Assembly (NCBI GenBank): GCA_949987705.1 | Contig: OX465282.1 | Coordinates: 84,990,070 to 85,054,069, forward strand | From: Thereva unica | Lineage: Eukaryota; Arthropoda; Insecta; Diptera; Therevidae | Reading direction: 5' to 3' | Length of the DNA stretch: 64,000 bases | Shown: positions 33,502-42,155 of the stretch, piece after piece | Layout: each line of letters begins with the position of its first letter | How positions within the stretch are numbered: position 1 is the stretch's first letter | Program-made: the position numbers and the translations under genes | Notes under the pieces: generated by a model | Database searches by the model: none | Told to the model about the DNA's origin: nothing | What the model saw: the letters and a program-made list of their open reading frames with translations, nothing else

Positions 33502-34885
33502 CTAGCTGGAACCCGGTGCGCCTCGCTGCACCCATCAATGTGGTGGATGGTTATCATTCAGCTCTTCCCGCAGCATTATCCGTTGTAAAATATATACGCT
33601 GGCCATTTTCTAGATGACCTACCATATGAACAACAGTTGGATATCTTTTATGAATGGCGAATGAAATAAATTGCCATACTGCTAGATTATTGCTAACATA
33701 GCGTCCCATTTAATATTGTTTTATTTCGTCGAACGTATTTGCATTAACAGCAGCAGCCATGTCACTATATATTTGAAAATGAATTTGATTGATTCGACGG
33801 AACTGCAAAATTCAACATTTATGTGAGCATGGAACGTCTTGGACAATAATGGCGAATAGAGTACGACCAAACGATTGTCAACTTCACAATCGTAACCATT
33901 AACCTTCCAAGTTATCTCTTTGTCATTTTCCTTAGTCGGTCGACGAAGATACATCGGGTAACCATTGTTCCCGATTACATTTTCAGAAATCAATGCTCTT
34001 GAATATTTCTAACATGCATCATGATTCAGTCTCCTCCCATTGTGGATTGCAAGAAAACGTGATGAACAAATCTGGCGACCTTATTGATATTGGACATATG
34101 CTTTCCTACACACAATGCATCAACCTTTATAGCGATTTTCTTTGCTGAACTTAACTAAAATTGTTAAAGTGACCACTCGGCTGCACCAACTTTGATATTT
34201 TTTTGTTCTTTTTCACATAAGCTTCTGTCGAAAACTACTAAATAAAGCCCATTTAAACATAAAAATTGGGTCCAAAGGAAGAGAGGGAAGTATTGTATCT
34301 TGTTCAACAAAAGTTTTTGCTTAAAAACTAACACATGAACAAATGCCGTATAGATAAAGAAACATTACTCGGCCATACCCGTTGATATCCCATCTAAGGA
34401 TAATGAGTTGAGCTTGGTGAAGCAAGACCCATGTACCTCGAGAGTATGATAATAAACCGGTTAACCAAGTGTTAAGTATTGACCCGAGTACGCCAGTCCA
34501 ATGAGATTAACATGTAAACGCACCCCAACGTTATTACTATTACGTTTCGTTTAATACATTTATAATTTGACAACACTATCGCTGCTGCAATCCTTTTTTT
34601 AGAACGATTTAACTTTTTTTTATTTCTTTTAATAAAACAAACCCATTTCACATACAAATATATCAATTAAATGCGAAAAAACAAATTTCCAATAAGGATA
34701 TCGATAATTCTTCTTCAAGCGCCAATACAAAAATACCAACAGACATAATCATGAAAACTATATACATAAACCTTGCTAGTGAGGTCTTCTAACACAAACA
34801 ACACTCAATCAGTTATTTCATACAGCCAATTTTTCAAACATCGATTACATACAAAACAATGATTTATTTTTATATATATAGATTA
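33502..34885 (-). mobile_element. Helentron-type insertion in the Copia integrase
   Basis: On the minus strand it starts in TATATATATAAAAATAAATC and ends CACCGGGTTCCAGCTAG, with the 3' terminal phrase shared with the element ending at 53015. CTAG-type ends and AT-rich TATA starts fit Helitron/Helentron termini. The part from about 34.1 to 33.55 kb encodes Rep-domain remnants. Copia sequence resumes directly on both sides (IDDFSRYT before, NKSEVFEKF after). The exact 5' boundary is approximate. Confidence 0.8.
33555..34110 (-). pseudogene. Helentron Rep-domain remnant
   Basis: Fragments on the minus strand read DLFITFSCNPQWEE, NGYPMYLRRPT, VDNRLVVLYSPLLSKTFHAH and INVEFCSSVESIKFI, then GRYVSNN, FISFAIHKRYPTVVHM and HLENGQRIYFTTDNAAGR. 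These are consecutive conserved blocks of the Helitron Rep/helicase protein, between the Rep motifs and the helicase. Several stops (for instance after the KQY block) and frame changes make it dead. No helicase remains. Confidence 0.8.
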
Positions 34886-35625
34886 AATAAATTATTGTAT
34901 ATCTTGAGAAGTCGTCAATAAAAGTAAGCATATATCTTTTTCCTGATGGTGTACTTGTTTGCATGGGTCCACAAATATCCGAATGTATCAAACTTCACTA
35001 CTTCAGTTGCCCGATTCTTTGATTTCTGTGGAAATTTAATTCGTGTCATTTTTCCTTGTAGACATACATTACAATTCAAAATGTTTTTGCAATCTTTATT
35101 ACACTTGCCGAATTGCACACTCTCTACAATTTTACCTGACGACAAAGTTTTGACAACTTCGATGTCTCTATGTCCTAGTATACTGTGCCACTTATGGATA
35201 CAATTATCCTTCAAGTCCGAATTTGAACTGAAATTTCCAATCGTGAAAATTTTATTTTGTGTTTTCAACTTGTACAAGTTTCCTGCAATTTCTCCTGATG
35301 CAACCTCTTGATCACCTTTCTTTATTTCGCATTTCCGTCCACAAAAATTCACTGTGTAGCCGTCATCGGTCAGTTTCTTTACAGAAATTAAATTTCCCTT
35401 TATGCTTGGTACATATAGCACATCCAAAATTTTGACAGCTTTTGTATCTCCTGATTTAGTTACAAAATCAACACAAACCGTTCCTTTACCAATTGCTAAA
35501 ACTTGCTGACCATTTGCTGACCATACTTGTTCACGGTGATTTTTATTAAATTCAACAAAACTCTTTCTTGATCCAACTATGTATGTGGCAAGTAGCTCCT
35601 GAATCGATAATCCATCCTCCGTCAA
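34886..35625 (-). pseudogene. Copia protease end, GAG-pre-integrase and integrase start
   Basis: After a frameshift from the protease, the frame reads SFVEFNKNHREQVWSANGQQ and then KIVESVQFGKCN with the zinc-binding H-x-H/C-x2-C region (HSILGH, CNVCLQGK). A second frameshift near 35.0 kb leads into SDICGPMQTST and LTFIDDFSRYTIIYL, with the first catalytic Asp of the integrase core. The segment stops at the Helentron junction. The open 236-codon frame therefore joins correct sequence with a short out-of-frame tail. Confidence 0.85.
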
Positions 35626-35860
35626 TCATCGATGTTATAAATAGAAACTCGGTCATAGCACCATTACTGCTACACTTCGTTAAATTTGCCTTTTGTGATT
35701 TACCACTTTTCTTTTTCAACCATTCTTTATACTTTCCACAATTCTTTTTCAAATGGCCTGTACCTTTGCAAAAATAACAACTTATTTCCTTTTTAGTAAT
35801 TGGAGCACCGACACGTAACGCAACTTCTTCTTTAGTTTCTTTTCCCTTTCCTTTACGACG
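35552..35860 (-). pseudogene. Copia gag zinc knuckle and protease active site
   Basis: Starts at the Transib junction with RRKGKGKETKEE. It contains the nucleic-acid-binding knuckle CYFCKGTGHLKKNC (C-x2-C-x4-H-x4-C) and the aspartic protease motif GGWIIDSGATCHI. It then runs out of frame into the next segment. The upstream half of gag is on the far side of the Transib. Confidence 0.9.
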
Positions 35861-36097
35861 CACAGTGGTTCAGAATCCCGAAAACCTGGTCAAAATTCCC
35901 CAAAATGAAGTATTTTTTTAGGGACTTTTGACCCGCCAAATATTTGTAGTGAAGCCCTTAGCTCCATTTGGAACTATTAAAAGTAAGTAGATTTTCCAGG
36001 AATCCGTTATATTTCATTTTGAAAGTGGGCCTCTCGCGACCGAGATTTCAGTATCGGGATATGGAGAAAAAGTACTCCGCATTCAAAGCCCTGTTTA

Positions 36098-36563
36098 AGG
36101 CCCAATTACAATGAGCGGATCTACGCGGATTGAAATGTCAAAAGAACGCATCAGAACGGATGGGAAACTGCACTGATTACAATGAACGGATCAGTTCGCA
36201 TTTAAACGTCAAAGTGCATTTCATTTTTAATCTTGGAATTTTTATATCCACTCTTTGCCTTGTTGTACAGTATTTCATAATCTTTCACTTCTGCGATTAA
36301 CTGCTCGTCCGAAAACATTTTTAAAAACATAACAAATCAAAAAAAATAAAACCTTAAACATTCACAGCTTTTGTTTACCAAAATTTTGACAGCTCAATCC
36401 GGCGATTTCTAAACAAACTAAAACGAATCCGGCACAGATGCGGTCAAATGCGTTTGAATCCGTTCATTGGAATCGGTTAAATAGAAAACGCATGCTTGGA
36501 AAACCACTTTGACAGTTCAATCCGATTCTGTTCCGCTCTAATCCGGTCATTGTAATTGGGCCT
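36098..36563. mobile_element. PIF/Harbinger-like MITE inside the Transib
   Basis: The inverted ends are AGGCCCAATTACAATGAGCG and its near-complement ending GTAATTGGGCCT, flanked by TTA (36095-36097 and 36564-36566). 466 bp with no ORF. The interior matches the decayed copy at 29743. It sits just 5' of the transposase first exon (ATG at 36587), so it may have displaced the Transib promoter. Confidence 0.85.
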
Positions 36564-36586
36564 TTAGTGTATTTCAACAGTGAAAC

Positions 36587-39235
36587 ATGGAATCTTCTCC
36601 TGAAAGTGAGTATATTTTGATTACGTAACTAAAAAAAACGTGTATTGCAAATTACGTTATCGGTTAACAAGGAAAGTTCCAATAAATTTATGTGGATGCG
36701 CCTTAGAAAACTCTGATAAAATAAGTGAATAGTAAAAAGTTCCGCAAGGTACCGCCTTGAAATTGGTCGCATATTGTCCAGTGTACATTTCTCTTTCAAA
36801 TAGAAAAGAAAGTAGCTGCTCCTAGCTGCACCTAGCTGAAATACTTCCAATTGAATTTTTCTTCATATTCATAAAAAGTTATTTTATTTTTCAGGAACTC
36901 TGAAGCCAGACATCTTTTTACTAAGAAGAGATATTTTCTTTGTGGTAAAAAACAATTTAAAAGATAAATGTAATGTCATTGAGGATATTATCGAGAGTGA
37001 GATTTCCCAGCGGTTGGAAACAGCTTTTCGGTTGCCACAAAATTCCAAATTCGACATCAAAACATTAATCAGTAAATTTCGGGTTAAATGGAGGCAGGCA
37101 GGCAGGGTGGAAAAGAGGTTTTTGGAGAATAATAGTGATTGGCTGAATGTCAAAGTTTTTTTATCAAAAAAAAGCGGAAGCCGAAGCAGAGCACAATTGA
37201 GGACCGTTTTTTCAAAACTGCATAACTCCAATTTTGACGAAAATGAGTTTTACATGTCATCGCCTTATTTTAAATGATCTCTTTCATTTGGTGTAATCAT
37301 ATTTTCAATAAACTTATTATTTTAGATACTATAAGTATTTAAAAATTGTCAGTTTTTGCAAAACAGTCAGTTTTCTTTCAATTTGTATAACAAAAAATGT
37401 TTCTCCTGAAAAATTAAGTTTTTTCAAATGATGAGTTTTGAAAAAACGGTCCTCAATTCTAGTATGGGAAGGCCTTCAGGCAGCTTTCAAGAATCAAGCA
37501 ACAGAACCAAACGACGGAGAACTGCGGCTATCAGGGAGGAGTACAGTTCAGCGGAGTTGTCTTTTGCTGCAGAAATGAACCTTCGCGCTTCAGGACATGT
37601 TAATGCAGCAAAAGTTATTAAGGATGTTGTGCAAGGCAGCCCATCAAAGGTATCAAAATATAGAAGTTCCATAGAATTTATTCAAGAAATACCTATGACT
37701 GGTGATGAGGCTCTTACATATATGGTAGAAGCAGAATTATCAAGAAATCAATATGTGACTACGCGAAATAATGCTATTAAAAAAAATGCAATTTGTATCC
37801 TCCATACAGGATTGTATTAGAAGCCAAAAAAAATGCTACCCTGCAAAAACGGGTATAAATGTGACAGAAACCATCGCAGAAATTAATTTACAAGATTTGC
37901 TGGATCACACTGCGAATAGAATTATTTTAGCACAAAGTGATGTATTTTCTAATTTACAGCATGGTGCAGTTAAAGAGTTATATTTATGCTGCAAATGGGG
38001 TTGCGATGGCACATCTGGACAAAGCATATACAAACAGAAATTCAATGACGATGATGTCAAAATGACAGATTCGAGTATATTTTTCATTTCGCTGGTGCCA
38101 TTGCAACTGTATTCAGTTACACATGAAGGCAATGGAAAAAGAATCATATGGGAAAATCCTAGGCCGTCCTCTACGTGGTATTGCAGGCCAATAAAAATTC
38201 AGTTTGCAAATGAGACTACAGAACTGACAAAATTAGAAGTTCAAAAGATCCAAGACCAAGAAAAAAATCTAATACCTTTTCCAGTAATCGTTGAAGGTAA
38301 CGTCATTAATATTATTTATAAACTATCATTTACAATGATCGACGGCAAAGTTGTCAACTCGGTTACTGAAACTACATCAGCTCAACGCTGCTACATTTGT
38401 CTTGCAACTTCAAAACAATTTAATGATATTGACGACATGTTAAAAAGGAAAATTAAAGAACAAAATTTAGAATACGGAATGTCCTGCTTACATGCGTGGA
38501 TACGATTCTTTGAATGTCTCCTGCATTTATCGTATAAATTAAACATTAAAAAATGGCAAGCTCGCGATAATGCAGAAAAAGCAGCAGTGAAAGTTTGTAA
38601 AGCAAGCATACAACAAGGCTTCAAAACTGTGCTGGGGTTGAATATCGATCAACCAAAGCAAGGTTTTGGTAGTTCAAACGATGGTAACACTGCTCGACGT
38701 TTTTTCCAAAACTCGGAAACTACAGCATTGATAACGGGTATAGATTTAGATTTAATTACAAGATTTCATATAATTTTACAGGCCATATCATCGGGCTTCG
38801 CAGTAAATGTCGAGAAATTTAGTGTAGAAACAGCCAGAAAATTCGTTGCACTTTACCTATGGTACTATATGCCCACCACAGTGCACAAGATTCTTATTCA
38901 TGGGGCAGTGATTGCCGATTCCCTTGCCAATTGGTCAATTATCAGAAGAGGCGCAAGAGGCATCAAACAAAAACATAAAGAAATATAGACAAAATTTTGC
39001 AAGAAAATGTAGCAGAATTGAAAATCTAAAAGACGTCCTATTGAGACTCTTAGTTACGTCCGATCCTTACATCAATAGTTTAAGGAAACTCCCCAAAAAA
39101 AAATTGCGGACATTGGCACCGAAAGCCATAGAATTGTTACTTCCACCAGCATCAGCACCGCAAGCGGAATTTGAAACAGACTCAGAAAATAGTGATATAG
39201 ATAGCCGAGATGAGAGTGACTTTAATTTATGTTAA
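36587..39235 (+). pseudogene. RAG1-like Transib transposase pseudogene
   Basis: Likely first exon 36587-36605 (MESSPE), intron 36606-36894 (GTGAGT...TTTTTCAG), then coding with the N-terminal basic region. GRPSGSF and KRRRTAAIREEYSSAE follow a MITE at 37199-37454. First catalytic Asp in CKWGCDGTSGQSIYKQ. Second in TMIDGKV, 20 residues before the CYIC zinc pair, the same arrangement as RAG1. HAWIRFFECLLHLSY and GNTARRFFQN follow, then VHKILIH. The last catalytic Glu is in LPIGQLSEEAQEASNK. Two frameshifts, near 37.79 and 38.92 kb, plus the MITE break the gene. The catalytic residues themselves are retained. Related insect Transibs encode about 700 residues. Confidence 0.9.
37199..37454. mobile_element. 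Small MITE inside the Transib coding region
   Basis: Inverted ends GAGGACCGTTTTTTCAAAAC and its complement, each flanked by AATT (37195-37198 and 37455-37458). Because AATT is a palindrome it may be target duplication or part of the terminus. 256 bp, no ORF. It separates two adjacent parts of the transposase that are in the same frame on either side. Superfamily unknown. Confidence 0.75.
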
Positions 39236-39291
39236 ACGTGTATGTGAAGACGCGTGAAAGCAAATATTATTTATGTGTGATATATGGGTGT

Positions 39292-39297
39292 AATAAA
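39292..39297 (+). promoter_or_regulatory. Polyadenylation signal of the Transib gene
   Basis: AATAAA 57 bases after the transposase stop at 39235, in the expected position for 3' end formation. Confidence 0.45.
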
Positions 39298-39803
39298 ATA
39301 TTATAAAATAGAATGAACCTTTTTTTAACTTAGCGAATTCAAAAGACACCATGCATACAATTTTGTGTAATTTCGTTTACTTAATAAGAATAAGAAAATA
39401 GGGCGCCATGTTGTTTTTGTATAGTGATATTTTATTTTTATAATCATATATTCTTAGTGAGTATTCGAAAAATTCATACACAAAACCGGGTAAATTTTCG
39501 TTGATTATTCAGCAAAATTGTCCGCCATTTTGGATCCGCCATTTTGTTTTTCGGGAAATTGATAGCGGATTCTTAATCAGCGCCCTCGAAAACCCCCATA
39601 TAATGAGTTTCATGAAATTTGGCTGATTATTAAGCAAAATGGTCCGCCATTTTGGATCCGCCATTTTGTTTTTCGGAAAATTGATAGCGGATTCTTAATC
39701 AGCGCCCTCGAAAACCCCCAAGTACGAAATTTCATTTTAATAAAACTACTTTTAGATGCTAAAAAGACTTTTGACCAGGTTTTCGGGATTCTGAACCACT
39801 GTG

Positions 39804-40354
39804 CGACGCCTGTATTCTGCGATCACTTTTGAACAAACTGTTGATGCCAATAATTCTTCACTGCGAGATTCTAAAGCAGTTATTAGTCCATCATAGCTTT
39901 CTGGTAATGAACCAAGTAATGCAGAAGTTAAAATAAAATCTGGCCTAATGTCCCTATCGAAAGCTAGCAATCTTTGAAACAATTCGTTCATTCTTCCTAC
40001 GTGAGCTTCAACGTCACCATCATCACTAATGCGTTGAGTAATCATTTGTCTCATAAAGAACAAACGATTATTCGGAGAATCCTTTTCGTGAAATTCCTTC
40101 AGTTTGTCCCATGAATCCTTTGCCGATGTACAGTTCCTTATGTGTTGGATTTGGTCGTCTTCAACTGATAAAGCTATTGTTGAATGAGCCTTTTCATCAT
40201 ATCCAGTCCATGTGACTGTCACTGGATTCGGTTTTTCATCTCTGATCACGCTCCAAACACCTTTCTCTATCAATAACATCTTCATTTTGTATCGCCAATT
40301 GAAATAATTTGCATTATTCAATTTTCCAAGCGTACACTTCGTTTCAGATGTCAT
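39804..40354 (-). pseudogene. Copia gag, N-terminal part
   Basis: From the Met at 40354: TSETKCTLGKLNNANYFNWR, KMLLIEKGVW, then DSWDKLKEFHEKDS, RLFFMRQMITQRISDDGD and LLGSLPESYDGLI, ending AEYRR at the Transib junction. This is the usual Copia gag (capsid) region. It is open throughout, about 180 codons, until the inserted element, and continues in the segment ending at 35860. Confidence 0.9.
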
Positions 40355-40436
40355 ACTTTTCTTCTTTATGATATACCAACTTCCCAATTGAAAATTTAAT
40401 ATAAATTTAATTGAAATAATTGTTACCACGCGAGTA

Positions 40437-40446
40437 GCCCATAACC
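40437..40446 (-). promoter_or_regulatory. Copia primer binding site
   Basis: GGTTATGGGC on the minus strand directly abuts the 5' LTR. It is complementary to the anticodon region of initiator tRNA-Met (GCCCATAACC), the half-tRNA primer known for Drosophila copia and relatives. Confidence 0.75.
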
Positions 40447-40628
40447 TATTAGAAGGACTTTAGCAGTGAGGACCCAACGATTTCAAAATTAAATAAATAC
40501 TATTTTCTTTTAGATAAAAATGTATTAAACATTCAGTTAAAACAAAAATCTTTTATCGACTGACAGTTAAATTAAAAAGCAATGCTAATATAACAACAAA
40601 ACTACAAATCGAGAATACACTGTCAATA
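40447..40628 (-). repeat. Copia 5' LTR
   Basis: 182 bp, one base different from the 3' LTR. TATT...AATA are short inverted termini. ATTTC follows at 40629. Confidence 0.95.
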
Positions 40629-40823
40629 ATTTCGCCTGAATAAAAAGAAATAGCAATATTAACACCTTTGCCAGAGTTACGGGATATAAAAACTATACAG
40701 TTTCAATACTCATATAACCGATAATCTGAGATACTTTTTTGCGCCGGGCCTGGGGCTCATTTGACTACTTTGTTTCCTACTTTTCCAAGTTTTCTAGGTA
40801 TCCAGAAAGTGGCCTCTCTGAAT

Positions 40824-41017
40824 CATGGTACAATAATACAAGGTAGGCTCTTAAGGAAAAGCTCTGTTTCCATCTTGAAAAGCTTAAACGCAATCTGTTA
40901 TAGAAAAGATCTGAGTGACGTCAGAGGAAAGCTTTTTCCCCTTATGAACTGAGATCTGAGTGACGTCACGAAGCCAGAGCTTTTCCTTATGAGCCTACCT
41001 TGTATTATTGTACCATG
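40824..41017. mobile_element. MITE with 9-bp target duplication and CRE-like sites
   Basis: The inverted ends of about 42 bp begin CATGGTACAATAATACAAGG and are complemented at 41017. Flanks are TCTCTGAAT (40815-40823) and TCCCTGAAT (41018-41026), a 9-bp duplication with one mismatch, as seen in Mutator-like elements. Internally GATCTGAGTGACGTCA occurs twice (near 40909 and 40951); TGACGTCA is the consensus CREB/ATF site. No ORF. Confidence 0.75.
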
Positions 41018-41026
41018 TCCCTGAAT

Positions 41027-42005
41027 GTCATTCATGAGCATGGTGGATTGGAATAGGGTGACACAGAGAAGAGCGATGTTTTAAAACCCAAGAATGCTGG
41101 GAGCTCTTGAGTCCTGAGGACTTGAATTCAACCCCCTCTCTCCCAAACAGTGGCGCATTCTTGGAGCCAAACCTTAAGGGAATATGATTCATTTAAAGGC
41201 AGCTTTAAAACACTCGATTTCATCAAGAGCTACCCTTGGAGCATACTCGTAGCACTTTCCAGAAATAGACTAAATATCTGAAATCTTTTAAAATACAACA
41301 GATTTACCCTAAATTTATTTTCAAAACAATTAAGTATTGGCCATAATTTTATTTATCTGCGGTAAGCAATCATATTTACCTTCATTACTGACAACTGGTT
41401 TTGTGTATTGTTTTGTTTTTGTTTCTTTACGTTTTGTTCATATTGTCACAACAAGTAATAACACGATTCAGTAAAGCTGTTACACCGATTACCAGAAGTC
41501 TACTAACATCACAAACTACCGCCATATTGACACTGTCTACTCCTTAGAATTGTGCTTATGATGCTGGTAAATATTTGGGCTTCTCGTGAAGACACTACAC
41601 TACTCACCGATTTTTCCAGCGCTGTTGTGCGGCATGTTTAAAAGAGCCTCATGTGAACAAATATCGCGCGGCCAAATGTTTGATTTCATGTAAGAAAACT
41701 TTTTAATTTTTTTCATGTTTTTACTAGATATAAGTAAACTTAGCAAAATGAAAAATAAGAAAAAAAAAAAAAAACATAAAGAAACCAGAAAGGAGTGAAA
41801 TTTGGTGGATGAAAAAAAGAAAGTACTAATGTTGATTTAAATCAATCAATCAATTCTGAATCCACAGGTGAACAATTATAATCAGGTGAACAGGTGAACA
41901 AGAATAATCAAACTTATAGTTACAAATAGGTTTTTATATTGAAACTGTTGTGAATGGTGGTACATTCCAAGCTTGTTCCAGTTTTGATGTTTTGAAAATA
42001 TACTG
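41027..42005. other. No gene recognised
   Basis: Spacer without recognised protein similarity or terminal repeats. Short A-rich and Q/N-like frames are low complexity. Confidence 0.35.
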
Positions 42006-42131
42006 AATAAACTCCATCCAACTTTTACTTTTTCGGAACTAGCTAACGGGAGACAGGTGAGTCCTCTACGCCATACAACAGTTTTGAGTTTAATGCTATA
42101 CGCTCCAATTGACGACGCAGACGTTGACATC
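42006..42131 (+). pseudogene. Older retrotransposon endonuclease fragment, left part
   Basis: The plus frame reads TTVLSLMLYAPIDDADVD, resembling the T-----YAPT-DAD block of RTE-like endonucleases. It abuts the 3' end of the RTE-like element. A matching downstream portion appears on its other side at 45508-45665, suggesting insertion into this older copy with loss of some sequence. Short and decayed. Confidence 0.45.
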
Positions 42132-42155
42132 TTCTTCTTCTTCTTCTTTGATCCG

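Larger units (their letters stand above)
35861..39803 (+). mobile_element. Transib transposon inserted in Copia gag
   Basis: Perfect 35-bp terminal inverted repeats begin CACAGTGGTTCAGAATCCCG at 35861 and end in the complement at 39803. The target duplication is CGACG (35856-35860 and 39804-39808), and the Copia gag frame reads across it (EYRRR/RRKGK). CGNCG-like 5-bp duplications and CAC termini are the hallmark of Transib. The element encodes a RAG1-like transposase on the plus strand and holds two MITEs (36098-36563 and 37199-37454). The right subterminal region carries two copies of a TTTTGGATCCGCCATTTTG-like module. Confidence 0.93.
30946..40628 (-). mobile_element. Copia LTR retrotransposon with nested insertions
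   Basis: Two 182-bp LTRs (30946-31127 and 40447-40628) bound the element. ATTTC flanks both sides (30941-30945 and 40629-40633) as a 5-bp target duplication. On the minus strand the order is LTR, primer site, gag, protease, integrase, RT, RNase H, polypurine tract, LTR; integrase before RT defines Copia. Removing the inserted Transib (35861-39803) and Helentron piece (about 33502-34885) leaves roughly 4.3 kb, a little short of a typical Copia. In-frame stops and frameshifts disable the coding region. Confidence 0.95.

Noticed and set aside
38400..38520. Loss of the second catalytic Asp in the Transib at HAW
   Set aside because: I first aligned this with the RAG1 Asp, but the spacing to the CYIC zinc pair places the catalytic Asp in TMIDGKV, which is present.
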